DNA of 64,000 nucleotides, from assembly GCF_900091505.1 (NCBI RefSeq), contig NZ_LT607409.1, positions 2,790,001-2,854,000 on the forward strand, in the 5' to 3' direction. Origin of the DNA: Micromonospora chokoriensis (lineage in GTDB: Bacteria > Actinomycetota > Actinomycetes > Mycobacteriales > Micromonosporaceae). A program made the position numbers and the translations under genes. Positions 17,426-24,408 of the stretch are shown here, in pieces (position 1 is the first letter of the stretch; the number at the start of each line of letters is the position of its first letter). Under the pieces are notes generated by a model. It saw nothing but the letters and a program-made list of their open reading frames with translations, had not been told where the DNA came from and searched no databases.

Positions 17426-18310
17426 ATGACAGCTCTGCGGACCATCACCAGGCGCGCCACCATCGTCACGACCGCCCTGATCGTCGGGCTGACCGCCTCG
17501 TACGCCCCGTCGTACGCGGCCAAGGACGAGGCCCGCACGACGGTCACCGACCACCCCGGTGCTCCGGGAACGATGCTCCACCAGATCGAGGACCTGACCG
17601 GTCGGCCCGTCGGCGACCTGGACACGGTGCTGGCCGTCGACACCGGCGGGCGGAACCTCACCGACGACCAGCTCGAAGCGCTCGTCGCCGGCAGGGAGGT
17701 CGACGGCGTCACGGTCGTCGGCACGATGCCGGGCGGCCGGGACATCCTCGGCACGACCATGGCCGACCTCGCCGACGGCACGTACGACGGCAGAGGTGAC
17801 AGCGGGACGGCGACGGCACTGATCTTCGCCTCGTCGGTGCCCGGTGGCCGGAACTGGTGCCTGACCATGTGCGTCGCCAGCGGCAAGTCCGTCTGGGAAT
17901 GCCTCCTGGCGAGCCGGGGAGGCGAACAGACCTTCACCCTCGACCTGGCCGGCGAGACCACTGTGGGTGGCACGAAGGCGGCCTTCGAGAAGGTCAACGG
18001 TGTGGCGGTCGACGGACCGTCCACGGTGCAGACCCTGACCGGTGACGGTGAGCCGTCGGCGGACGAGATCCAGACCCTTCTGGACGGCGGGGACGTCCCG
18101 TCGCTGCGCCGGGTGGCGACGCTGGACCGGCCGGACCCGGAATGGGCGTTGGCCGACATCGCCGGGAAGTCCGGCGTGCCGTACGCGAAGACCAAGGCCC
18201 ACATCTTCACCTTCACCCTTCCCATCCTCGGGAAGTTCCTCGCGGTCTGCGTCTCGCAGGATGACGGGAAGACGTGGAAGTGCTCCGCCCGCCCGTGGGG
18301 CGGGTTCTAG
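17426..18310 (+). CDS. secreted protein with two copies of the shared module
   Basis: 294 aa, starting 42 bases after the previous stop, with a GAGG ribosome site. Signal peptide about 1-32 (TTALIVGLTASYAPSYA). One copy of the module is near residues 64-115 (VLAVDTGGRNLTDDQLEALV... VVGTMPGGRDILGTTMADLA). A second is near 205-260 (PSADEIQTLLDGGDVPSLRR... TLDRPDPEWALADIAG). Between them is a four-cysteine stretch (WCLTMCVASGK, WECLLAS), and two cysteines close the protein (AVCVSQDDGKTWKCSARP), suggesting a disulphide-rich exported protein. Likely co-transcribed with the gene at 16664; no known family recognised. Confidence 0.7.
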   Translation: MTALRTITRRATIVTTALIVGLTASYAPSYAAKDEARTTVTDHPGAPGTMLHQIEDLTGRPVGDLDTVLAVDTGGRNLTDDQLEALVAGREVDGVTVVGTMPGGRDILGTTMADLADGTYDGRGDSGTATALIFASSVPGGRNWCLTMCVASGKSVWECLLASRGGEQTFTLDLAGETTVGGTKAAFEKVNGVAVDGPSTVQTLTGDGEPSADEIQTLLDGGDVPSLRRVATLDRPDPEWALADIAGKSGVPYAKTKAHIFTFTLPILGKFLAVCVSQDDGKTWKCSARPWGGF

Positions 18311-18496
18311 CGGTAGGGCGCCCACCTCCGTCCGGGCCCTGCCGTGCGGGGTCCGGACGGTGTCGGCTCGGCACCGACCCGGGAGACGACGGTCCGGGTA
18401 AGAATTCTTCCGGCGCTCCGTCGAATCTGCGACGAGCCGTTCGTAGACCAGGCGAGGGGCGGCCGAAGGGCGCCGCCGGAACAAGGGAGTCATGCG

Positions 18497-18871
18497 ATGC
18501 CGCGGTACCTGATCTCGTTCGACGACGGCGCGATGGACCACATCCCCGCCGAGGACCTCCCCGACGTGGGCAAGGCCGCGCACGCGGTGAGCCAGGAGGC
18601 TGTGGCCGCCGGCGTGTGGGTGTACGGCGGCGGCCTGGAACGGCAGCAGGCGAGCGTCGTGGCCCCCGACGGTACGGTCACCGACGGCCTCTTCCCGGAG
18701 ACCAAGGAGGTCATCGGCGGTCTCACGATCGTCGACGTGGCCACCCGCGAGGAGGCACTGAGGTGGGCCGCCAAGATGGCCGCCGCGTGCCGGTGCGCAC
18801 AGGAGGTCCGCGAGATCCTGCCGGACCCCGAGGTCGACGCGATGCTCCGCGAGACGGCCGCCCGGGGCTGA
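18497..18871 (+). CDS. YCII-related (DGPF-type) protein
   Basis: 124 aa from the ATG at 18497, with AAGGGAG just upstream. Small dimeric ferredoxin-like alpha/beta barrel pattern: MPRYLISFDDG start, a glycine-rich VYGGGLERQQASVV strand, and GGLTIVDVATREEALRWAAK, the usual YCII arrangement. A pair of cysteines lies in AACRCAQEVREI. YCII-like proteins often sit beside ECF sigma factors as small sensory or enzymatic partners, but no sigma gene is adjacent here. Function not known. Confidence 0.75.
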   Translation: MPRYLISFDDGAMDHIPAEDLPDVGKAAHAVSQEAVAAGVWVYGGGLERQQASVVAPDGTVTDGLFPETKEVIGGLTIVDVATREEALRWAAKMAAACRCAQEVREILPDPEVDAMLRETAARG

Positions 18872-18886
18872 CACCAGCGGCTCCAT

Positions 18887-18918
18887 CCGGCCGGAGGGGT
18901 CGCCAGGCCTCCGGCCGG
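18887..18918. terminator. bidirectional terminator hairpin
   Basis: Perfect 11-bp stem (CCGGCCGGAGG at 18887-18897 pairing with 18908-18918) with a 10-base loop, between two convergent genes. There is no U-tract, as is common in actinomycetes. Confidence 0.6.
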
Positions 18919-18939
18919 GTGGCTCGGCGGCCCGCCCGT

Positions 18940-19440
18940 TCAGTGGCCGGCGAGTTGTGGCACCAGGGCGATCGTGACGAAGCGGATCGTCCGGCCCAGC
19001 AGGCACGCGGCCGCGAAGGCGGCCGGGGGCATGGGTGTACGACCGAGGTAGACGCTGGTGGCCAGCAGCGGCGGAAACCCGGTGACGGCGCTGACCAGCA
19101 GCATCCCGGCCGTGTGGCGGGGGCGTTCCCACACCTCGACGAGCCGGGCCCCCGCCGCCTTCGGCCGCGCGAACATCGTGGCGAGCCGGCCCGGTGGCTG
19201 CGTCGCGGTGGCCGGAGGTCTGCTGAGCCGGCGTCGCAGCCACTGTGAGCGGATCGCGCCGCGCGCGCCGAGGAAGATCAGGAACTTACCGGCGGTCTGA
19301 CCGGCCGCGGCGGCCACGCCGAGCGCCACCGGCGGCGTGCCGGTCGTCGTCACGGCCGCGATCAGGTACGGCTCGGCCGGGGTGAACGGCAGGAACGCCG
19401 ACAGGAGTCCGACGGCCGCGGCCACCAGGACGGTGATCAT
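18940..19440 (-). CDS. small DedA/VTT-like integral membrane protein
   Basis: 166 aa from the ATG at 19440; longer upstream frames are Arg-rich shadow. Hydrophobic segments near 1-28, 32-55 and 100-155 with short loops, including a GFPPLLATSVYLGR loop and a GRTIRFVTIA segment typical of SNARE-associated/VTT membrane proteins. Its start overlaps the stop of the CDP-alcohol phosphotransferase gene as ATGA (19437-19440), so the two are coupled, suggesting a lipid-handling role. The family assignment is tentative. Confidence 0.6.
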   Translation of the reverse strand: MITVLVAAAVGLLSAFLPFTPAEPYLIAAVTTTGTPPVALGVAAAAGQTAGKFLIFLGARGAIRSQWLRRRLSRPPATATQPPGRLATMFARPKAAGARLVEVWERPRHTAGMLLVSAVTGFPPLLATSVYLGRTPMPPAAFAAACLLGRTIRFVTIALVPQLAGH

Positions 19441-20027
19441 GACGGGGTGTGCGGCAGGCCCACCGGCAGCCTGGCGGCGCGGATCAGCGAGACGACCTTC
19501 ACCACGGCGACGGCGAGGGCGAAGGTGACGGCCACGGCTGTCGGCGTGCAGATCGCCAGGATCACCACCGCGGCGGTGTTCAGGGCCTTCGCCGGCGGCG
19601 ACCAGTTCCACAGGTAGATGCGGCGGTCGACGCGGGCGAAGTAGTTCGGGCTGAGCAGGGGCCAGCGCAGGAACATCAGACTCAGCAACTGGTCGACGAC
19701 CATGAACTGGACGAGGAAGACCCCGATCGGCAGGGCGGTGTCGGGTCGCAGCACGACCAGCGCGGCGGCGCAGGCCGACGTGCAGGCGCGGTCGGCGACG
19801 ATGTCGAAGACCGCGCCGTTGCGGGTCTCCTGCCCGAGGGCCCGGGCCGTGAGACCGTCGAGGATGTCGCCGATCCAGTAGATCAGGTACGCGGCGACGA
19901 GCAGGTGGACGCTGCGGTGGGTCAGGGCCGCCACGGCGAGCCCGACGGAGGCGGCCGTCCGGACCGCGGTGATGGCGTTGGGGGCGTTGAGCAGCGTGGC
20001 CGGCGGACTGAGACCGATCGCTGTCAT
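19437..20027 (-). CDS. CDP-alcohol phosphatidyltransferase family protein
   Basis: 196 aa, several membrane spans. The full metal/CDP-binding signature is present near residues 52-80: D-xx-DG-xx-AR, then eight residues to G, then D and D (seen as GDILDGLTAR and NGAVFDIVADR). Enzymes of this family move a phosphatidyl or phosphoalcohol group from a CDP-lipid to an alcohol acceptor such as glycerol phosphate or inositol phosphate. The acceptor cannot be read from sequence. It is the third gene of an operon behind an ArsR-type regulator and overlaps both neighbours by four bases. Confidence 0.85.
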   Translation of the reverse strand: MTAIGLSPPATLLNAPNAITAVRTAASVGLAVAALTHRSVHLLVAAYLIYWIGDILDGLTARALGQETRNGAVFDIVADRACTSACAAALVVLRPDTALPIGVFLVQFMVVDQLLSLMFLRWPLLSPNYFARVDRRIYLWNWSPPAKALNTAAVVILAICTPTAVAVTFALAVAVVKVVSLIRAARLPVGLPHTPS

Positions 20028-20251
20028 TCCGCGTCCTTGAGGATGCGGTGCATGTCCGCCGTGCGCCGGTTCAGCTCGGCCAACTGCGCGCTCATGTCGG
20101 TGAGCAGGCGCTGCGTCTCGGCGGCCTGCTCGGCGTACTGCCGCTGGGTGTCGCTGGACACGGTGACCCGCGCGCGAACAGCGGCGTACCAGACGCCCGC
20201 GATGAGCAGGGCGGCGATGGCAACGAGGAAGACCGAGGCGGTGTAGTCCAT
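20024..20251 (-). CDS. small bitopic membrane protein with coiled coil
   Basis: 75 aa: one N-terminal membrane helix (about 5-27) then a heptad-patterned amphipathic helix (TQRQYAEQAAETQRLL, LTDMSAQLAELNRRTADMH) reaching the end. It starts directly after the stop of the ArsR gene and overlaps the next start by four bases. A scaffold or partner for the membrane enzyme downstream is plausible; no named family. Confidence 0.7.
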   Translation of the reverse strand: MDYTASVFLVAIAALLIAGVWYAAVRARVTVSSDTQRQYAEQAAETQRLLTDMSAQLAELNRRTADMHRILKDAE

Positions 20252-20593
20252 CTAACTGTTTCCTTTCGGGTCGGCTTCGCCGTCACCGGCGTTGCTCAGG
20301 GTCGTGACGGCGACTGCCACCACGTCGGGCGTGAGGTGCAACGAGAACGGGCTGATCTCGTAGTACTTGAGTGCCTTGCCGTCCTCGGACAACTCCAGAT
20401 GCGCGGTGACGAGCCCGGCCTTCTCCAGCTTCTTGAGGTGCACCTGCAGCAGTGCGCGGCTGATGCCCAGGTCGCGGGCGAGCTGTGACACGTAGGCGCG
20501 GCCGCCGGTCAGTGCCGCGAGCACGCGTAGTCGGTGCGGGCTGGCCAGGGTGGCGAGGACCTCGATCAGCCGGTCGCCACTCACGTCTCCCAT
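20252..20593 (-). CDS. ArsR-family winged-helix regulator
   Basis: 113 aa. Winged-helix pattern throughout: LASPHRLRVLAALTGGRAYV, SQLARDLGISRALLQVHLKK (recognition helix) and a wing at LSEDGKALKYYEISPF. There are no metal-binding cysteines, so it probably senses a lipid, a protein or redox by another means. It heads a four-gene operon (regulator, small coiled-coil membrane protein, CDP-alcohol phosphotransferase, VTT-like protein). A dyad operator lies in the promoter immediately upstream, indicating autoregulation. AAGGTGAG precedes the ATG. Confidence 0.88.
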   Translation of the reverse strand: MGDVSGDRLIEVLATLASPHRLRVLAALTGGRAYVSQLARDLGISRALLQVHLKKLEKAGLVTAHLELSEDGKALKYYEISPFSLHLTPDVVAVAVTTLSNAGDGEADPKGNS

Positions 20594-20601
20594 AGCTCAC
20601 C

Positions 20602-20629
20602 TTGGCTCATGCCAACTATTATTGGCATG
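20602..20629 (-). promoter_or_regulatory. dyad operator with three half-sites before the ArsR gene
   Basis: CATGCCAA (20608-20615) and TTGGCATG (20622-20629) form a perfect 8-bp inverted repeat with a six-base spacer. A third half-site TTGGC at 20602-20606 pairs with GCCAA at 20611-20615 across TCAT. The ATG is nine bases further on, so regulator binding would block the promoter. Confidence 0.7.
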
Positions 20630-20755
20630 CGCAAGTCGCATCGTCAAACGAAGGGTGGACGGATTGGGCCACTCCACTCAACCCTGGTCCCCGTCGCCGT
20701 CGTCTGACAGTGCGTCCGCACGCGAACGCGAGGGCGGACGCGACCTGGAGGTGGC

Positions 20756-21283
20756 GTGAGTCGGCACGAGGACGACGAACAGTTCCGGCTGTTCGTCCAG
20801 CGGCAGTGGGGATCGTTGCTCCGAACGGCCTACCTGCTCACCGGCGACCGGGGGACAGCCGAGGACCTGACGCAGTCGGCGTTGGAGAAGACCCACCGGC
20901 GCTGGGGGCGGGTGCTGCGCAAAGACGCCCCCGAGGTCTACGTACGCCGGGTGATGGTCAACACGGCGATCTCCTGGCGACGTCGGCGGCGGCCGTTGGA
21001 GGTGCCCCTGCTGACCTCCGACAGCACACCGGCACACGACGCGTACGCGCAGGTGGAGCAGCGCCACCTGCTCCTGGCCGCGCTGCGACGGTTGCCGCCC
21101 AGGACCCAGGCGGTGCTCGTGCTGCGCTACTTCGAGGACCTCAGCGAGGCCGACACCGCCGCGGTCCTCGGTTGCTCCGTCGGCTCGGTCAAGAGTCAGG
21201 CGTCGCGCGGGTTGGCCCGACTGCGGGTCGATTTCGTCCCGTCGGCGCAGCCCCCGGTACGGCTTGAGGAGGAACTGGCATGA
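20756..21283 (+). CDS. SigE-family ECF RNA polymerase sigma factor
   Basis: 175 aa from GTG 20756 after GGAGGTGGC. Region 2 is FRLFVQRQWGSLLRTAYLLT with AEDLTQSALEKTHRRW. Region 4 is HLLLAALRRLPPRTQAVLVL with the HTH at SEADTAAVLGCSVGSVKSQA. This is the actinobacterial SigE family (SigE-like/SigM-like, region 4 ending RGLARLR). It is coupled by an ATGA overlap to a gene for a membrane protein that may serve as its anti-sigma or sensor partner. Promoter specificity is unknown. Confidence 0.88.
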   Translation: MSRHEDDEQFRLFVQRQWGSLLRTAYLLTGDRGTAEDLTQSALEKTHRRWGRVLRKDAPEVYVRRVMVNTAISWRRRRRPLEVPLLTSDSTPAHDAYAQVEQRHLLLAALRRLPPRTQAVLVLRYFEDLSEADTAAVLGCSVGSVKSQASRGLARLRVDFVPSAQPPVRLEEELA

Positions 21284-22686
21284 CCGAGGACTTCGCGGGT
21301 TCGACGCTCGGTCCCACGCTCCGGCAGGCGGCGCACGGAGTCGACGTACCCGATGATCCGTGGCCGATGTTCGCGCGCCGTGAGCGACGGCACCAGCGGA
21401 CGCGGCTGATCCGGACGGCGGTGGCCGCCGCGGTCGGGGTCGCGCTCGTCGGGATCCAGGCCAACGTGGTGCCGCTGCCCGGATGGGCGCCGGGCATCGC
21501 AGTCGCCGCCGCCCCGACCGCGCTCCTCGACGCACCGCCACGGGGCGCGCTGGCCGGCGACCACGCCTGGCTGGACGCGTTGCGGAAGCGGATCAGCGCC
21601 GAGTCGCCGGTGCGGACCGACACCCCGGTGGGCAGGTGGAGGATCGACAGCGACCGGATCCGCCTGGTCTACGGCAGCGACCAGCCGGGCCACCGGGTCG
21701 CGCTGGTCGCGGTGCCGCTGCGGCTGGGCCTGCTGAGCAAGGAGACCCTGGTCTGGTACGCGGGTCCGGCCGGCGGTAGCGCCGATGAGATGCGCTACGG
21801 CGGCCACAGCGAGAGCGCCGACGACCCGGTGATGACACTGATGCAGGCCGGTCCCGGCGGATTCGCCGTCGTCGTCGGCCCGGCCGACTCCTCCGTCTTG
21901 ATCACCGGCGAACCTCGGTACACGGCGAGGGGCACCCTGGAGTACGAGAACCTCGCCACGGCCGACGACACCGGCGTCGGGATCGCCGCCCTGCCCGCCA
22001 CGCCACTTCCGAGCGAGCCGGTGGTCCGGGTCAGCCGAGGCGGTCGGGTGCTCTACCAGGGCGGCCTGGGCGGTGGCCCGTACGCCGCGATCGACCCCAC
22101 CGGGCCGGAGATGGACGCCCTGCTGGCCACCGCCCGGCGAGGTGCTTCGCTCGATGACGCCAGCCTGCGCACCTTGGTGGAGACGGCGCTACAGGACAGT
22201 CGCCTCCCAGCCGCCGGCACGACCGTACGGGTGCGGTGGTCGGGCAGCGCACACGGCCAGGCCGCCGCCCTGCTCACCGTGCAGCCGGAAGGCGGGGGAG
22301 TGATCGCGTACGCGATGCACGGCGACGAACGGACCGGCTGGTGGACCGATCTGCGGCTGCTGCTGCCGGCCGAGGGCGTCGACAGTCGGCCGGTCGGCTG
22401 GCGGGTGCGGGGCGACGACGGCACCCGCACGGCGACCGGTCAGGTACGGGTGATCGCCCCGCCGGGCGCGGCCCGCGTCACGGTCACGGTACGTGGCGCG
22501 CCCCCGGCCCCGGTGACCTTCGACGCGTCGAGCGCCGGCAGCGCCTCCGTGCCCCCGGACCAGCCGGCGACCCTCACCGCGTACGCCCCGGACGGCAGCG
22601 TCCTCGGCGTCACCCCGTTGCCGCCGGTCGAGGCCGACATGTCGGGCCTGCCCGGGGACAGCCCGGCCACCCGGGTGACCCCCTGA
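21280..22686 (+). CDS. membrane-anchored protein coupled to the sigma factor (possible anti-sigma/sensor)
   Basis: 468 aa. A cytoplasmic segment of about 38 residues (DDPWPMFARRERRHQR) precedes one membrane helix (about 46-66), followed by a large extracytoplasmic domain of beta-rich character that ends in Ala/Pro/Val-rich strands. The cytoplasmic part has no zinc-binding anti-sigma HxxxCxxC motif, so it is not a classical ZAS protein. The ATGA overlap with the sigma gene argues for a regulatory partnership, common for SigE-family loci in Micromonospora. This is inference from position and topology. Confidence 0.65.
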   Translation: MTEDFAGSTLGPTLRQAAHGVDVPDDPWPMFARRERRHQRTRLIRTAVAAAVGVALVGIQANVVPLPGWAPGIAVAAAPTALLDAPPRGALAGDHAWLDALRKRISAESPVRTDTPVGRWRIDSDRIRLVYGSDQPGHRVALVAVPLRLGLLSKETLVWYAGPAGGSADEMRYGGHSESADDPVMTLMQAGPGGFAVVVGPADSSVLITGEPRYTARGTLEYENLATADDTGVGIAALPATPLPSEPVVRVSRGGRVLYQGGLGGGPYAAIDPTGPEMDALLATARRGASLDDASLRTLVETALQDSRLPAAGTTVRVRWSGSAHGQAAALLTVQPEGGGVIAYAMHGDERTGWWTDLRLLLPAEGVDSRPVGWRVRGDDGTRTATGQVRVIAPPGAARVTVTVRGAPPAPVTFDASSAGSASVPPDQPATLTAYAPDGSVLGVTPLPPVEADMSGLPGDSPATRVTP

Positions 22687-22759
22687 CGCGTCGCGAGCGG
22701 GCCGAGCCGACCTCCGAACAAACCCGAACAGGCCCGTGAGCAGCCCGGACGGGTGTACG

Positions 22760-22774
22760 CCTGTTCGGAACAGG
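22760..22774. promoter_or_regulatory. palindrome with GAACAGG half-sites, possible operator
   Basis: CCTGTTCGGAACAGG is a perfect palindrome (7-bp arms around one base). Two more copies of CCGAACA (22714 and 22724) lie just upstream in direct orientation. It is about 160 bases before the small secreted peptide gene. The matching regulator is unknown. Confidence 0.4.
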
Positions 22775-22935
22775 CATCGACTGTGGCGGTCGCCGAGCCG
22801 ACGTCAATACGCTGGGATCCGGTCACCTCTGGCGCCGGCCACGCGAGACCGGGTGACGAGTTCCGCCTGCTACGGGGGCCCCGAGCACGTCCCGCTGTCC
22901 ACCCGACAGCTCACCTGTTCGAGTGAGGAGAATCC

Positions 22936-23073
22936 ATGCGAATTCGTCGTGTCGTGTACGCGATGGCGATCGGAGCCCTGCTGGCGATCGGTGCGATGGC
23001 CGCGCCGGCGCAGGCCGGGGGTGTCTCGGAAGAGCCCACCGTGACCACGATGGGTTGGGAATACGGCGACTGA
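22936..23073 (+). CDS. 45-aa secreted peptide
   Basis: A short gene: GAGGAG then ATG at 22936 and TGA at 23071-23073. The product is 45 aa: a clear signal peptide (RRVVYAMAIGALLAIGAMAA, cleavage after AQA near 27) and an acidic mature peptide of about 18 residues with one Trp and one Tyr, ending MGWEYGD. No cysteine or precursor-processing motif beyond signal cleavage. The next gene is convergent, so it is monocistronic. A secreted signal or small surface factor is possible; the function is unknown. Confidence 0.6.
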   Translation: MRIRRVVYAMAIGALLAIGAMAAPAQAGGVSEEPTVTTMGWEYGD

Positions 23074-23090
23074 CACCACGGGGGAATGCG

Positions 23091-23125
23091 GGCGGGCCGG
23101 TGTCTCGGGGGGACTCCGGCCCGCC
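23091..23125. terminator. terminator hairpin between convergent genes
   Basis: GGCGGGCCGG (23091-23100) pairs perfectly with 23116-23125 around a 15-base loop, between the peptide gene and the flavoprotein gene, and could serve both strands. Confidence 0.6.
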
Positions 23126-23137
23126 CCGCACGGCGTG

Positions 23138-24325
23138 TCACGGGGTGGTGGTGACGCTCTCCGGCCGGTTCGCGGTGATGCGGTGGCGGCGCACCGGGTA
23201 CAGCATCGGGTGGGAGATGGCCCAGGCCGCGCCCTTGCAGACGACCTCCTTGTAGCGGGCCGCCAGCCTCCCCGTGAGCAGGGACGGCTTGGCCCGGTCG
23301 TCGGCGGTCACGTACTGGATGATGCCGTCGCGGCGGCCGAGGCTGATGCACTGGTTGAAGTAGCGCAGCGGCGCCTTCGGGAACTTCGACCGGCCGGTCA
23401 GTCGCGCGGCGATGGCATCGGCGGCCTGCCACGCCATCGGGGTTCCCGAGGCGCAGGACATCCGCAGCGGCTTGCCGCCCGGTCCGGCGGCGAGGCCGGC
23501 GTCGCCGACCGCGTACACGTCGGGGTGGGAGACCGACCGCATCGTGTCGTCGACCACGATCTGCCCGTTCGCCGCGACCGTCAGGGTCGTGGCGGCGGCG
23601 ATCGGGTGAACGGCGAAGCCGGTCGTCCACACCGTCACCTCGGCCCGGATCTCCCGGCCGTCGCCGGTGACCACACCGGTCGCGTCGACCCGGGCGACGT
23701 CGGCGTGCTCGTGCACGGTGATGCCGAGCCGGCCACAGACGCCGTGCAGGTGCCGCTGCGCCCTGTCGTTGAGCCAGTCACCGAGGCCGCCCCGGGTCGC
23801 GAGCGCGACGTCGAGGTCCGGCCGGGCCTCGGCGATCTCGGTGACCGCTTCGAGGCCGGTGAGGCCTCCGCCGACGACGAGCACGGTCCCGCCGGCCGCG
23901 AGGTGGGCGAGGCGGTCACGCAACCGCAGCGCCGCCGGCCGGCCCGCGATGTCGTACGCGTGCTCGGCGACGCCGGGGACGCCGTGGTCGGCGGCGGTGC
24001 TGCCCAGGGCGTAGACGAGCGTGTCGTACGCGATCTCGTCGGTGCCGTGCTCGCCGGCCAGCGCGACGGTCCGGCTGTCGACGTCGACGGCGGTGACCCG
24101 CGCCTGTCGGACCGTGACGCCGGTGCCGGCGTAGACGTCGCGAAGCGGGCGGTGTGCGAGGTCCTGCCCGGTGGCGAGCTGGTGCATGCGGACCCGCTCG
24201 ACGAAGTCGGCGTCGGCGTTGACGACGGTGATCTCGGTGTCGTCGGGGTGCAGTCGCCGGGCGAGGCGTCCCGCGGCGATGGCGCCGCTGTAGCCGGCTC
24301 CGAGGACGACGATGCGGTGTCTCAT
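23138..24325 (-). CDS. NDH-2-like FAD-dependent oxidoreductase (ECF41 partner)
   Basis: 395 aa from the ATG at 24325. FAD-binding dinucleotide fold at the start (VVLGAGYSGAIAAGRLA), second nucleotide fold near 145-165 (VLVVGGGLTGLEA), and the FAD motif YAVGDAGLA near 275. The overall layout is that of type II NADH dehydrogenase/pyridine nucleotide-disulphide oxidoreductases. There is no C-terminal membrane helix, so association with the membrane is uncertain. It lies directly downstream of, and on the same strand as, an ECF41 sigma factor; ECF41 genes are typically paired with oxidoreductases, carboxymuconolactone decarboxylases or epimerases. Confidence 0.82.
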   Translation of the reverse strand: MRHRIVVLGAGYSGAIAAGRLARRLHPDDTEITVVNADADFVERVRMHQLATGQDLAHRPLRDVYAGTGVTVRQARVTAVDVDSRTVALAGEHGTDEIAYDTLVYALGSTAADHGVPGVAEHAYDIAGRPAALRLRDRLAHLAAGGTVLVVGGGLTGLEAVTEIAEARPDLDVALATRGGLGDWLNDRAQRHLHGVCGRLGITVHEHADVARVDATGVVTGDGREIRAEVTVWTTGFAVHPIAAATTLTVAANGQIVVDDTMRSVSHPDVYAVGDAGLAAGPGGKPLRMSCASGTPMAWQAADAIAARLTGRSKFPKAPLRYFNQCISLGRRDGIIQYVTADDRAKPSLLTGRLAARYKEVVCKGAAWAISHPMLYPVRRHRITANRPESVTTTP

Positions 24326-24408
24326 GGTGGCGCTCCTGTCTCGGCGGGTGGTCGCCTCCTGAACCGGGCAGCGACGCGTTTCCTGACAGGAGCCGCCTAT
24401 GAGCTGGG

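Noticed and set aside
24326-24408. ECF41-type promoter in front of the oxidoreductase gene
   Set aside because: A TGTCAG and a CGTC are present but only seven bases apart, not the expected roughly 16-base spacing.
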